Assembly (NCBI GenBank): GCA_043817715.1
Contig: JBDRGO010000045.1
Span: 1 to 23,554 of the forward strand
From: JAFGBZ01 sp043817715
Lineage (GTDB): Archaea; Iainarchaeota; Iainarchaeia; Iainarchaeales; JAFGBZ01
Reading direction: 5' to 3'
DNA: 23,554 nt
Shown piece after piece: positions 7,870 to 16,193 of this stretch; the first letter of the stretch is position 1; the number at the start of each line of letters is the position of its first letter. The notes below the pieces were generated by a model. The model was not told where the DNA came from. It saw only the letters and a program-made list of their open reading frames with translations, and made no database searches. A program made the position numbers and the translations under genes.

Positions 7870-8073
7870 CTACCAGATTAAGATTTCTTTTAAGGGAACT
7901 TTTGCAATAAAAGGCACTACTGCAGGGTATTTTTCTTTTGCTTCTTTCATTAATGTTTTTACATTTTTGTTGTGGGCTATTACTTTTTTATTTATTACAG
8001 CTATCCATTGCCCAGCATATTTTGATAAATTTGCATTGGCATAAAAATTAGAATAAGTTTCATTTATTCCCAT
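7870..8073 (-). CDS. DUF5678 family protein
   Basis: 67-residue protein with the pattern N-L-S-K-Y-A-G-Q-W-I-A-V-I-N-K-K-V-I-A-H and K-V-P-L-K-E-I at the end, matching DUF5678 (short beta-rich domain, function unknown). It is the first gene of a two-gene unit; the retropepsin-like gene begins 4 nt after its stop. Archaeal DUF5678 genes tend to sit beside retropepsin-like genes, so it may be a substrate, inhibitor or adaptor of the protease, but that is inference. The ATG is just downstream of a TATA-like ATATTTAAATA (8084-8094). Confidence 0.8.
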   Translation of the reverse strand: MGINETYSNFYANANLSKYAGQWIAVINKKVIAHNKNVKTLMKEAKEKYPAVVPFIAKVPLKEILIW

Positions 8074-8126
8074 GCTTAAAACCTATTTAAATATGTCCCT
8101 AAGTTATTAATAAAATTACCATTATC

Positions 8127-8134
8127 TTTAAATA
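8127..8134 (+). promoter_or_regulatory. TATA-like box, leaderless arrangement
   Basis: TTTAAATA centred about 26 nt before the ATG at 8157. This is the spacing expected when transcription starts at the initiation codon itself. No ribosome site precedes that ATG, which agrees with a leaderless mRNA. Confidence 0.55.
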
Positions 8135-8156
8135 TTCGCCTAACCAATTAATTAAC

Positions 8157-8957
8157 ATGAAAGCAAATAATCCGATTTTGTTAATTGTGTTGCAGTCGCA
8201 GGGAATTGAATATAATGAATTGCTTAATCGTTTGACTGCAAGTTATTCTTCAATTAATTCTGCTCGTGCTGCGCTTTCCCGTGCCTTAAAGGACTTAAGC
8301 GTTTTAGGGTTGATTGTAAGGAAAGAAAACAAGGTTTTTGCAACTGATAAGGCGCAGGTATTGGTTCAGTCTGAAATGAAGAATAAATTAATTGCAAAAT
8401 TAAATGAATTAATTAATTCAAGGAATAATGTGAAGGAAATTGATTCAATTGTTCAGCAGATGCAGGTATTGATTGAAAGGTCAAAAAATGATTCTGCTTT
8501 ATTAAAAGTTGCCAGAAGCTCCACTAGTTTTTCGCTGAATAATTTAAGGGAAACCAATTCAAAACTGGAAAAAGAAATAAATCATTTGAATTATTTGAAG
8601 GGAATTTTTGAATTACAGATTAATTCCTTGCAGGAAATGGATTTTGATGATTTGATTGAATTTGAATTCGGTTTGGAAGCAGTTAAAAAAATTGAATCTG
8701 TTTTAAAAGAAAGCCAGCTGAATGAAGTAAGCGTTGAATTTTCTTCAAATGAATTAAAGGAAAAAATCCTCGGACAGGAAAAAGCAAAGTCATTCAAGTC
8801 AGGCATTCCGTTGGATGAGGCAATTGAATTAATGAAAAAAATAATTGAATTAAATGAAAAAGACAAAACAGTTTTCTTTGCCTCCCCGATAAAAATCGAA
8901 TTCATGAATAAAAAAATTATTTTGAAAGGCCCTTACAGCAAAATAGGGAAAAAATAA
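8157..8957 (+). CDS. Winged-helix protein with coiled coil
   Basis: 266-residue protein. Residues about 5-70 form a probable winged helix: a first helix pair (I-E-Y-N-E-L-L-N-R-L), a recognition-like helix (A-R-A-A-L-S-R-A-L-K-D-L) followed by the L-G-L-I turn and a K-E-N-K-V-F-A-T wing. The rest is helical and coiled-coil-like (residues 75-225) before a short beta-like end (F-A-S-P-I-K-I-E-F-M-N-K-K-I-I-L). It is probably a DNA-binding regulator or scaffold; the target is unknown. It is divergent from the DUF5678/retropepsin pair, which it might regulate, though nothing in the sequence proves it. No ligand domain is recognised. Confidence 0.7.
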   Translation: MKANNPILLIVLQSQGIEYNELLNRLTASYSSINSARAALSRALKDLSVLGLIVRKENKVFATDKAQVLVQSEMKNKLIAKLNELINSRNNVKEIDSIVQQMQVLIERSKNDSALLKVARSSTSFSLNNLRETNSKLEKEINHLNYLKGIFELQINSLQEMDFDDLIEFEFGLEAVKKIESVLKESQLNEVSVEFSSNELKEKILGQEKAKSFKSGIPLDEAIELMKKIIELNEKDKTVFFASPIKIEFMNKKIILKGPYSKIGKK

Positions 8958-9092
8958 GTTCGTTAAAACAAAAATTTCAGCAAAAGAAATGTTTAAAAAA
9001 AGAAAGAAGAAAATAGTATTAAGAGTAATGATTTGAAATGAACCGGAAGCTACCCCCGATTTTCTAATTTATTAAATAATAGAGGCATAAAC

Positions 9093-10274
9093 TTGTCAAT
9101 TATCTTTTCGAATTTTGCCTTTGAACACAAAACAAACCTAAAAATAGCTTTAATTGGCATGTATGGAGGAATGTGGCGAGAATACAATCCAGGCTGTTTC
9201 TTAGTCGGATATAAAACATATATTGAATTGAAGAAAAGACTGCCTACTGCGGAAATTGACTTATATGCCATTGACAATAAACTATCAGGAAAAAAAATAA
9301 TTAAAGAAAACAAATTCGGGCATTTAGAACTAAATTTTTTTTCAAAAGAAAAACAAATTGATTTATTGGACAACACACTAGTAAATTACGATGCCATAGT
9401 CCTTGGGGGCGACATAGTCTGGGGCGGGGATGATGTGGTAGAAGATAACGAAATTTTTTTTGTAAATTCGCCAAAATTTTTAAGCCTCAACCGCCCGAAA
9501 GTCCTAGTCAACTGTGTACATACATTTTATGACGAAAACAGTATAATTCCAGTCAAAGAAAAATTCATCAAAGCATGTGCCAGAGCAACATACATCTCAA
9601 TCAGAACAAAATCTATCCAAAAGAGATTAAAAAAAATAGGAATTACCAAAGAAATAAATCATGTACCAGACATTGTTTTGGATTTGGAAATGAACAACTT
9701 CAAAGATTTTCCGTTGAATAAAAACACCAAAAAAACTAAAATAGGCATATCCATAAGGGCAAAATTAAAAGAAGATTTAATTCAAGCATTGCATTCAATG
9801 GATTTAAACAACTATGAAGTGTTTTTTTATCCGTGGAGCAAACAATACAGCAATCTTGAAACAGTATTGGCGGTAAAAAAAGAATTTGGAAATAAATTCA
9901 ATTACTTGGAAAAATACCTTAATCCACTTGAGAGCTACAAATTAATACAAAATTTTGACATTTCAATCAATGACACATTCCACGGAACAATAGCAGCCAT
10001 TATTCAAAAGATTTCATTCATCTCCATTGACATTGAACCCGAACTTACCTCCCGCAAAGACCAATTACTTGAATCCCTTAATATAAATAAAGAAAGAAAC
10101 ATACGCATTAGATATAATTGCCAAGACAACGCATACATTCTTGCAAGAGAAATAAACAAATTACTCGCAAAAAAATTTAAACAAAACAATAAACCGCTTA
10201 ATAAAGCAAGAAAATCAATAAATAAACATTTTGATAAAATGGCAGAAATCATAAGAAATTCAAGAGAACAATAA
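9093..10274 (+). CDS. Polysaccharide pyruvyl transferase family protein
   Basis: 393-residue protein of the CsaB/WcaK-type polysaccharide pyruvyl transferase family, which adds ketal-linked pyruvate from phosphoenolpyruvate to cell-surface sugars. Evidence is I-A-L-I-G-M-Y-G-G at the N-terminus, the D-A-I-V-L-G-G-D-I-V-W-G-G loop, S-I-R-T-K-S, P-D-I-V-L, G-I-S-I-R, and the late N-D-T-F-H297-G-T-I-A-A-I motif, where His-Gly is the family hallmark. The start is TTG at 9093 with GAGG 7 nt upstream; no ATG lies in frame before residue 23. Upstream in-frame codons remain open to a stop at 9039-9041. Arg and Lys codons lean towards AGA and AAA with few AGG and AAG, unlike neighbours, so it may have been acquired. 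It fits with gmd in surface glycan synthesis. Confidence 0.85.
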   Translation: MSIIFSNFAFEHKTNLKIALIGMYGGMWREYNPGCFLVGYKTYIELKKRLPTAEIDLYAIDNKLSGKKIIKENKFGHLELNFFSKEKQIDLLDNTLVNYDAIVLGGDIVWGGDDVVEDNEIFFVNSPKFLSLNRPKVLVNCVHTFYDENSIIPVKEKFIKACARATYISIRTKSIQKRLKKIGITKEINHVPDIVLDLEMNNFKDFPLNKNTKKTKIGISIRAKLKEDLIQALHSMDLNNYEVFFYPWSKQYSNLETVLAVKKEFGNKFNYLEKYLNPLESYKLIQNFDISINDTFHGTIAAIIQKISFISIDIEPELTSRKDQLLESLNINKERNIRIRYNCQDNAYILAREINKLLAKKFKQNNKPLNKARKSINKHFDKMAEIIRNSREQ

Positions 10275-10380
10275 AGAACCAAAAAATATAAACCAAAAGT
10301 CCTTTGCTTCAAACCAAACATAATCTTTTGCAGTGAATGCAATAATAAAATTAGATTTCAGTAAAACAGAATGAATTTCT

Positions 10381-10794
10381 TCATTCCACTGAAACATTTA
10401 TTTCTTGCCCGATTTCAAGTTCTTCTTTTGTCACGCCTGCAAAGTAACCGCTCATTAAAGTGCCTTTTTTTGCTATTGAGCCGTTTTTTGATTCAACATC
10501 CCTTAAGCAGAATTCAATTCCGTTAATGCAGCCCTTCATTGTATTTGCGGCAATGCCTTCAACAACTTCCGCAATGACATATACATCAGGGACATTAAAG
10601 AATTCCGATGTTTTCCTTATTTTTAATACGCCGTTTTTCTGCTTTAAATCAATTGCAGGGGTTCTTACTCCACTATAAGCAATTTTTCGGGAGTATTGCT
10701 CTGCAATGCCTGTTTTTCTTGGATATTGTTCAGTCATTCCTGTAGCGCTTCCATAGCCAAATGTTAATGTAATTAAACTCATTTTTTTATTCAC
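10381..10794 (-). CDS. Hypothetical protein with short internal repeat
   Basis: Unrecognised 137-residue protein, predicted mainly beta. Residues about 19-40 carry an imperfect tandem repeat (T-E-Q-Y-P-R-K-T-G then A-E-Q-Y-S-R-K-I-A). The C-terminal half (I-A-E-V-V-E-G-I-A-A-N-T-M-K-G and S-G-Y-F-A-G-V-T-K-E-E-L-E-I-G-Q-E-I) recalls a small beta-barrel of the translation-factor domain 2 type, but the resemblance is weak. There is no signal peptide. The start is firm: AGGTGA lies 8 nt before the ATG, one of the best ribosome sites in the window, suggesting strong expression. It is divergent from the SMC-like gene across a 144-bp gap. No function is proposed. Confidence 0.7.
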   Translation of the reverse strand: MNKKMSLITLTFGYGSATGMTEQYPRKTGIAEQYSRKIAYSGVRTPAIDLKQKNGVLKIRKTSEFFNVPDVYVIAEVVEGIAANTMKGCINGIEFCLRDVESKNGSIAKKGTLMSGYFAGVTKEELEIGQEINVSVE

Positions 10795-10834
10795 CTGTTC
10801 GAAGTACTTTAATTAAATTATATTGAACTAATTA

Positions 10835-10910
10835 TTGGTTGGCTTTTCGGAAACCAAACCACATACATATACATAACTTAGGATTTTTAATCCTTTTGCA
10901 TTTATTTTAG
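10835..10910. promoter_or_regulatory. SMC-side promoter region with two inverted repeats
   Basis: In the gap between the divergent genes, TTGGTT (10835-10840) is inverted as AACCAA (10852-10857), and GGATTTTTAATCC (10881-10893) is a 5-bp stem with a T3 loop. A TATA-like ATTTATTTTA (10900-10909) lies about 30 nt before the TTG start at 10939. The repeats could be operators; no factor is known. Confidence 0.35.
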
Positions 10911-10938
10911 GTTTATTGCATGAATTAAAGGGATTTTA

Positions 10939-13900
10939 TTGGCTGCAAAAATAATTCGCCTGCGTTTCAAGGACTTTAAGTCATTTAAAAAAGCAAATAT
11001 TCCTTTGCATGAAGGATTTACTTCAATTGCGGGAGCAAATGCAAGCGGAAAAAGCAATATTTTTGATGGTTTATTGTTTGTAATGGGAATTACTTCCCTT
11101 AAAATGCTTAGGGCTTCAAGATTAACTGATTTAGTGCACCATAATTCAAGTGAAGGCTATGCAAAAGTTGAAATTGATTTAGTTAATGACGGCAATGAAT
11201 GGACTATTGCAAGAATGATTGACAGGCAGGGAAAATCAGTTTACCGGATTAATGGAAAACGCAGGACTTTAGGAGAAGTTTCAGAATTATTGGGTTCAAT
11301 GAAAATCAATCCTTTTGGGCATAATTTTGTTGTACAAGGCGACGTCACAAAAATCATTGAAATGAATTCCAAGCAAAGAAGGGAATTAATTGATGAGGTT
11401 GCGGGATTAAGCGAATTTGAGGAAAAGAAAAATGAAGCATTGAAAAAACTTGATACTGTTGACAAAAGAATCAAGGATACAATGCTTGTTTTGACTGAAA
11501 GGGGAAATTATCTTGCCGAGCTGGAGAAAGAAAAGCTTGCGGCGGAAAAATTCAATGCATTAAAGGAGGAAATGTCTTCTGCAAAGGCGGCAATTTTATC
11601 TGAAGAAATAAAAAAAATCAGGGCAGAGCTGGTTGGAGCGGAAAAGAAAAGAACTGAATTAATGCATAAAATTGAGAGGCTGGAAAAAGAAAAAGAGGAT
11701 TTGAACCTGCAGGAAAAAGAAACAGAGCAGAAAATTTCTGATTTAACTGATAAACTGATTTCTTCTTCAAGGGAAACTTTTTCAGGAATAGGAAAAGAAG
11801 TCGAGGAACTGAAGGCAAAGCAGAGGTTTTTGAAGGAAAAAATTTCTTCAATTGAGTCAAAAATTTATTCAATTAATTCAAGAATTTCCTTAATTCATGA
11901 AAAGAAAAAGCAGTTGAATTCAAGCAAATCAGACTTAATGGAAAGAGAAAAGAAATTGAATTCAGGAGTAGAGGAATTAATCAAATCATTTAATTCTGTT
12001 TCTGGTGCAGTTGATAAAAAAACTTCTTTTTCTGTTCCTGCACTGAAAAAAATAAATGAATTGGAGGAAAAATTAAAGGATTTCAATTCAGCACTGAATT
12101 CAAAAAAGGAACTGCTTTCAGGCGCACAGTCGGCGGTTAAAGTAAATGAAAATGAATTGAATTCACTTAATGAAAGATTGATTGAATTAAGCAGGGAAAA
12201 GGAAGGCATTTCAGTTAAATTACAGGAAAAGAAAAATTATTCAATTGAACTGGATTCATTGAAGAAAAAGGAAATTCCTGAAGCATTGGAAAAAGCAAGG
12301 GAAAGAATCAGTTCAGTAAATGACCTTATAAGCGCGAAAAAAGCCAGAAAGGATTCATTGAATGAAGAACTAATGAAATTAAGCCAGTCAGCCGGCGCCT
12401 GCCCTGTATGCGACACTGAATTAAAGAAGGAAAGAAAGGAAAAAATTTCTGCAAAAAAAGAAAGTTCAATAAAGGAATATGAAAAAGAAATTTCCGCACT
12501 GGAAAAGGAAAGGCAGGGATTAAAGGAAAAATTATCCGGGCTTGAAACGCAGTTCAGTTCATTGAATGAACTGAAATTTAAATTAAATTCTTTTGTGCAT
12601 TTTGAAAAGGCATTTGATGAGCTGAATGAAAAAATTTCAAAAATAAATTCATTAAAAAAAGAAATTTCCCTGGATGAACTGAAAAAAAAGGAAAATGAAT
12701 TATTGGCTGCGGTAAGTTCTTTGTCTGGCAATGCAGGCGCAGCCGAAAAAGAGCTTAATGAACTGCGTAAATCAACAGGGGTTTCTGATTTAAATGAATT
12801 AATGCAGAAAAGAAATGAATTAAGTGAAAAAATCAATTCAAAAAAAGTTGAACTGGCAGGCATTCAGGCTGAATTAAGCAAAGGCATTGCAAGGGAATTG
12901 AATTCATTGGAAGAAGAAGAAAAGGAACTGAAAAAAGAAAAAGAAAATTCGGCAAATAACCTGGCTAATTCAAGCAAGGAAATTGAATCAAATGAAAAAC
13001 TTCTTAAAGAAAAAGAAATTGACCTGGAAGCAAGCTCCAAGGCAAACCAGTTAATGGAAGAAGAAAAGCAGAGATTAACTGTTAAATTAAAGAATCTTGA
13101 TTCAAAGAAAATTGAATCAGAGAAAAAAATTGATTTAACTGAAAAGGAACTGAATGAATTCAATTTAACCCAAAGCAAAAATGAGGTAAGGATTGTTGAC
13201 CTTGAGCAGGAATTTGAGGCATACAAGGAAATGCCGATAGTCAAATTTGATTCAATCCAGGATTTAAAGGCAAGGATTCCGCAGATTGAAAAAGAAATCA
13301 AAGCATTGGGCGCAATTAATATGCGTGCACTGGAAAGCTTTGGCGAATACAGGAAAGAAGTTGAAGAAGTAAGAAATAAGGCGGAAAAGCTTGATATGGA
13401 AAGAAAATCAATAATGGATTTAATTGACAAAATTGATGTAAAAAAACTTAATATTTTTATGGAATTTTTTTCAAAAGTGAATTCAAGGTTCAAGGAACTG
13501 TATTATTCTTTTTTTGAAGGCGAAGGAAAGCTGGAATTAACTGATGCAGTGAATCCATTGGATGGAGGGTTAAGCATTCAGGCAAAATATGAAGGCGAAA
13601 CAATGAAGCATTTGGATGCCATGAGCGGAGGAGAAAAAACACTGACTGCGCTTGCTTTCTTGTTTGCACTGCAGTCAGTTGAGCCTGCGCCAATATATGT
13701 TTTTGATGAGGCAGACGCAGCACTGGATAAATCTAATTCAATTAAAATCGGAAAATTAATTAAAGAAATTTCCAAGGGCTCGCAGTTCATTTCCATTACC
13801 CATAACGATGAAATAATCAAGATGGCTGACCAGATAATCGGGGTTGCATTAAACAAGCAGAAAAGCTCGGTTATCGGGTTAAGGCTGAAGGGAAGGATTG

Positions 13901-14052
13901 AAGGCGCAAATATGGCTGAAGAAATTGAAAAACAAGAAGAATCAGATGAAAACGAGGAAGAAACTGAAGGCGAAAATGAAAACGAAGAAAAAGAAAATGA
14001 AAACAAACCTGAACCCGCAAAAAATGAAAAATCTTATGTTTCTACTTTATAA
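10939..14052 (+). CDS. smc: SMC-type ATPase with Rad50-like zinc hook in place of the hinge
   Basis: 1037-residue chromosome-organisation ATPase. N-terminal head: Walker A G32-A-N-A-S-G-K38-S, then V-V-Q-G-D-V-T-K-I-I-E-M and R-R-E-L-I-D-E-V-A-G-L-S-E-F, which are SMC rather than Rad50 wording. Coiled coil follows to about 850. C-terminal head: signature M-S896-G-G-E-K, Walker B I-Y-V-F-D923-E-A-D, D-loop A-L-D-K and T-H-N-D switch. At the middle of the coil sits G-A-C488-P-V-C491-D-T-E-L, a Rad50-type zinc hook. No globular SMC hinge (about 150 residues in canonical SMC) is visible, which also explains the short length. An acidic, disordered tail ends the protein (about residues 993-1030). 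TTG start; the only nearby upstream ATG stops after two codons. The gene symbol follows the heads only. No kleisin, ScpB or Mre11 gene is adjacent. Confidence 0.9.
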   Translation: MAAKIIRLRFKDFKSFKKANIPLHEGFTSIAGANASGKSNIFDGLLFVMGITSLKMLRASRLTDLVHHNSSEGYAKVEIDLVNDGNEWTIARMIDRQGKSVYRINGKRRTLGEVSELLGSMKINPFGHNFVVQGDVTKIIEMNSKQRRELIDEVAGLSEFEEKKNEALKKLDTVDKRIKDTMLVLTERGNYLAELEKEKLAAEKFNALKEEMSSAKAAILSEEIKKIRAELVGAEKKRTELMHKIERLEKEKEDLNLQEKETEQKISDLTDKLISSSRETFSGIGKEVEELKAKQRFLKEKISSIESKIYSINSRISLIHEKKKQLNSSKSDLMEREKKLNSGVEELIKSFNSVSGAVDKKTSFSVPALKKINELEEKLKDFNSALNSKKELLSGAQSAVKVNENELNSLNERLIELSREKEGISVKLQEKKNYSIELDSLKKKEIPEALEKARERISSVNDLISAKKARKDSLNEELMKLSQSAGACPVCDTELKKERKEKISAKKESSIKEYEKEISALEKERQGLKEKLSGLETQFSSLNELKFKLNSFVHFEKAFDELNEKISKINSLKKEISLDELKKKENELLAAVSSLSGNAGAAEKELNELRKSTGVSDLNELMQKRNELSEKINSKKVELAGIQAELSKGIARELNSLEEEEKELKKEKENSANNLANSSKEIESNEKLLKEKEIDLEASSKANQLMEEEKQRLTVKLKNLDSKKIESEKKIDLTEKELNEFNLTQSKNEVRIVDLEQEFEAYKEMPIVKFDSIQDLKARIPQIEKEIKALGAINMRALESFGEYRKEVEEVRNKAEKLDMERKSIMDLIDKIDVKKLNIFMEFFSKVNSRFKELYYSFFEGEGKLELTDAVNPLDGGLSIQAKYEGETMKHLDAMSGGEKTLTALAFLFALQSVEPAPIYVFDEADAALDKSNSIKIGKLIKEISKGSQFISITHNDEIIKMADQIIGVALNKQKSSVIGLRLKGRIEGANMAEEIEKQEESDENEEETEGENENEEKENENKPEPAKNEKSYVSTL

Positions 14053-14160
14053 CCACTATTTAAATACTTTATTTAATTAAAATCATAAAACAAATAATTA
14101 AAACAAACAAAATTAAAAAAAATTAAAACAAAAAAATGAATGAATTGAATTTAAAAGTGG

Positions 14161-14208
14161 ATTTATTGAATTAATATTGAATTAATTATGATTTATTGAA
14201 TTAATTAT
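14161..14208. repeat. Short A+T-rich direct repeats upstream of hppA
   Basis: ATTTATTGAATTAAT occurs at 14161-14175 and 14191-14205, with another ATTGAATTAATTAT between (14176-14189). They fill much of the 179-bp leader gap between the SMC-like gene and hppA. The rest of that gap is A-rich with one TATA-like CTATTTAAATAC near 14056. No gene or RNA fold is evident. Confidence 0.6.
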
Positions 14209-14231
14209 ATGTGTTTTTTTAAGTGATGAAA

Positions 14232-16193
14232 ATGATTGAATTGTTTTTGATTGGAACAGGAATTCTAGGTTTGTTGTTTGTTTTATGGAAGGCAAGCGTT
14301 ATTTTAAAGGAAAAAATCGGTTCAAAAGAAAGCGAAGAAATTTCTAATTACATTAAGGAAGGGGCTTTTGCTTACCTTAAAAAACAGTACTCTATTCTTG
14401 CGGTTGTGGTAATTGTTCTGGCAGTAATTGTCGGTTATTTAATTAATCCTTTTACAGGAATTGCATTAATTTTAGGCGCAATTAGTTCATCGCTTGCAGG
14501 ATTAATCGGAATGTTTATTGCAACAAAAGCAAATGTCAGGACAGCAAATGCGGCAAGAACAGGAATTGAAAAAGCATTATCAATTGCATTCAATGCAGGC
14601 GCAGTAATGAGTGTTTCAGCTGCAGCAATCGGATTAATCGGAGTAACTGCATTGTATTTGATTTTAAATGACATTTCAGTTGTTGCTGGCTTTGCTTTAG
14701 GCGCAAGCACTGTTGCATTGTTTGCAAGGGTTGGAGGCGGAATTTACACTAAAGCAGCTGATGTCGGCGCGGATTTGGTTGGAAAAGTTGAAGCAGGAAT
14801 TCCTGAAGATGATCCAAGAAACCCTGCAGTAATTGCAGATAATGTTGGAGACAATGTTGGAGATGTTGCTGGCATGGGTGCAGATTTATTTGAATCATAT
14901 GTTGGTTCAATTATTGCTGCAATGACTCTAGGATTATTGATTTTTTCAGGACCTGCAGTGCTTTTTCCGTTAATTGTTGCCGGATTAGGATTAATTGCTT
15001 CATTAATCGGCTCATTTTTCGTTAAAGCAGTTTCAGAGGAAAAAATCCATTCAGCATTAAAAAACGGATTATTCATTGCATCAATTTTAGTTATTGTTGC
15101 GGTTTATTTTGCTTCAAATATGTTTTTGCCTGAAACGCAGGCTTTTGGAGTTTTTTTGGCAATTGTTGTCGGAGTATTGGTTGGAGTAATTATCGGATTG
15201 GTTACTGAATATTATACTTCAGCAAAATATTCTCCTGTAAAAAATTTGTCTGAATCTGCTTTAACAGGGGCAGGGACAAATATTATTTCCGGTTTGGCTT
15301 TAGGTTATGAGTCAACAGCAATTCCTGTTTTTTTAATTGGAATAGGAATTTTTTTGTCTTATTATTTTGCAGGAATTTACGGCATTGCAATTGCCGGAGT
15401 CGGAATGCTTTCAACTTTAGGAATCAGTTTAGCAATTGATGCTTATGGACCAATAGCAGATAATGCCGGAGGCATTGCTGAAATGGCTGGTTTGGGCGCG
15501 GAAACCCGTAAAAGAACTGATGCATTGGATTCAGCGGGAAACACCACTGCTGCAATAGGCAAAGGCTTTGCAATTGGTTCTGCTGCATTGACTGCGCTTG
15601 CATTATTTGCCGCTTTTACCCAAGCAGCAGGAATTACAGTAATTGATTTGACTGTTCCAAATGTAATGATTGGATTATTGTTAGGCGGAATGGTTCCGTT
15701 TTTGTTTTCTTCAATGACTATGAGGGCAGTGGGAAATACCGCGCATACAATGATTGAAGAAGTAAGAAGGCAGTTCAGGGAAATCAAGGGATTAATGCAG
15801 GGAAAAGCCAAAGCCGATTATGCTAAATGCGTTGAAATTGCAACACAAGGCGCATTAAAGGAAATGGTTGTTCCTGGATTGATTGCTGTTTTGTTTCCAA
15901 TGGCTGTCGGATTAACTTTAGGTGTGACTGCTTTAGGCGGTTTTTTGGCTGGTGCACTGGTTTCAGGAGTAACGTTAGCTGTTTCAATGGCGAATTCAGG
16001 CGGGGCATGGGATAATGCAAAGAAATTCATTGAAGCAGGAAATTTCGGAGGCAAAGGAAGCCCTGCACATAAGGCAGCAGTTGTAGGAGACACAGTTGGT
16101 GACCCTTTTAAGGATTGTTCGGGTCCATCTATCAACATATTAATTAAATTAATGACCATCATTTCATTGATTATAATTCCATTGCTTTTGTAA
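14232..16193 (+). CDS. hppA: Membrane-bound ion-pumping pyrophosphatase
   Basis: About 653 residues and 15-16 predicted membrane helices; hydrolyses PPi and pumps H+ and/or Na+ across the membrane. Signature motifs are D-V-G-A-D-L-V-G-K-V-E, D-N-V-G-D-N-V-G-D-V-A-G-M-G-A-D-L-F-E-S, D-A-Y-G-P-I-A-D-N-A-G-G, and the C-terminal G-D-T-V-G-D-P-F-K-D. In G-N-T-T-A440-A-I-G-K-G the residue that is Lys in K+-independent enzymes is Ala, so this is the K+-dependent class. Na+ versus H+ specificity cannot be decided by eye. GTG 14223 and ATG 14226 are in frame, but GTGAT at 14223-14227 is the likely ribosome site for ATG 14232, matching spacing at other genes here. Its last codons overlap the converging endonuclease gene by 30 bp. 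Confidence 0.95.
   Translation: MIELFLIGTGILGLLFVLWKASVILKEKIGSKESEEISNYIKEGAFAYLKKQYSILAVVVIVLAVIVGYLINPFTGIALILGAISSSLAGLIGMFIATKANVRTANAARTGIEKALSIAFNAGAVMSVSAAAIGLIGVTALYLILNDISVVAGFALGASTVALFARVGGGIYTKAADVGADLVGKVEAGIPEDDPRNPAVIADNVGDNVGDVAGMGADLFESYVGSIIAAMTLGLLIFSGPAVLFPLIVAGLGLIASLIGSFFVKAVSEEKIHSALKNGLFIASILVIVAVYFASNMFLPETQAFGVFLAIVVGVLVGVIIGLVTEYYTSAKYSPVKNLSESALTGAGTNIISGLALGYESTAIPVFLIGIGIFLSYYFAGIYGIAIAGVGMLSTLGISLAIDAYGPIADNAGGIAEMAGLGAETRKRTDALDSAGNTTAAIGKGFAIGSAALTALALFAAFTQAAGITVIDLTVPNVMIGLLLGGMVPFLFSSMTMRAVGNTAHTMIEEVRRQFREIKGLMQGKAKADYAKCVEIATQGALKEMVVPGLIAVLFPMAVGLTLGVTALGGFLAGALVSGVTLAVSMANSGGAWDNAKKFIEAGNFGGKGSPAHKAAVVGDTVGDPFKDCSGPSINILIKLMTIISLIIIPLLL

Noticed and set aside
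12237..13493. Two long minus-strand open frames (about 208 and 209 codons) inside the SMC-like gene
   Set aside because: They are Ser/Phe-rich mirror images of a Glu/Lys/Asn-rich coiled coil, with no motif or start signals; the plus strand carries clear SMC motifs.
14203..14212. TATA-like TTATATGTG close to hppA as its promoter
   Set aside because: It would place initiation at the ATG and remove the GTGAT ribosome site; the box near 14056 is equally possible, so no promoter is called.
14435..16162. Several minus-strand open frames across hppA
   Set aside because: Antisense by-products of a Gly/Ala-rich membrane protein; hppA motifs are continuous on the plus strand.
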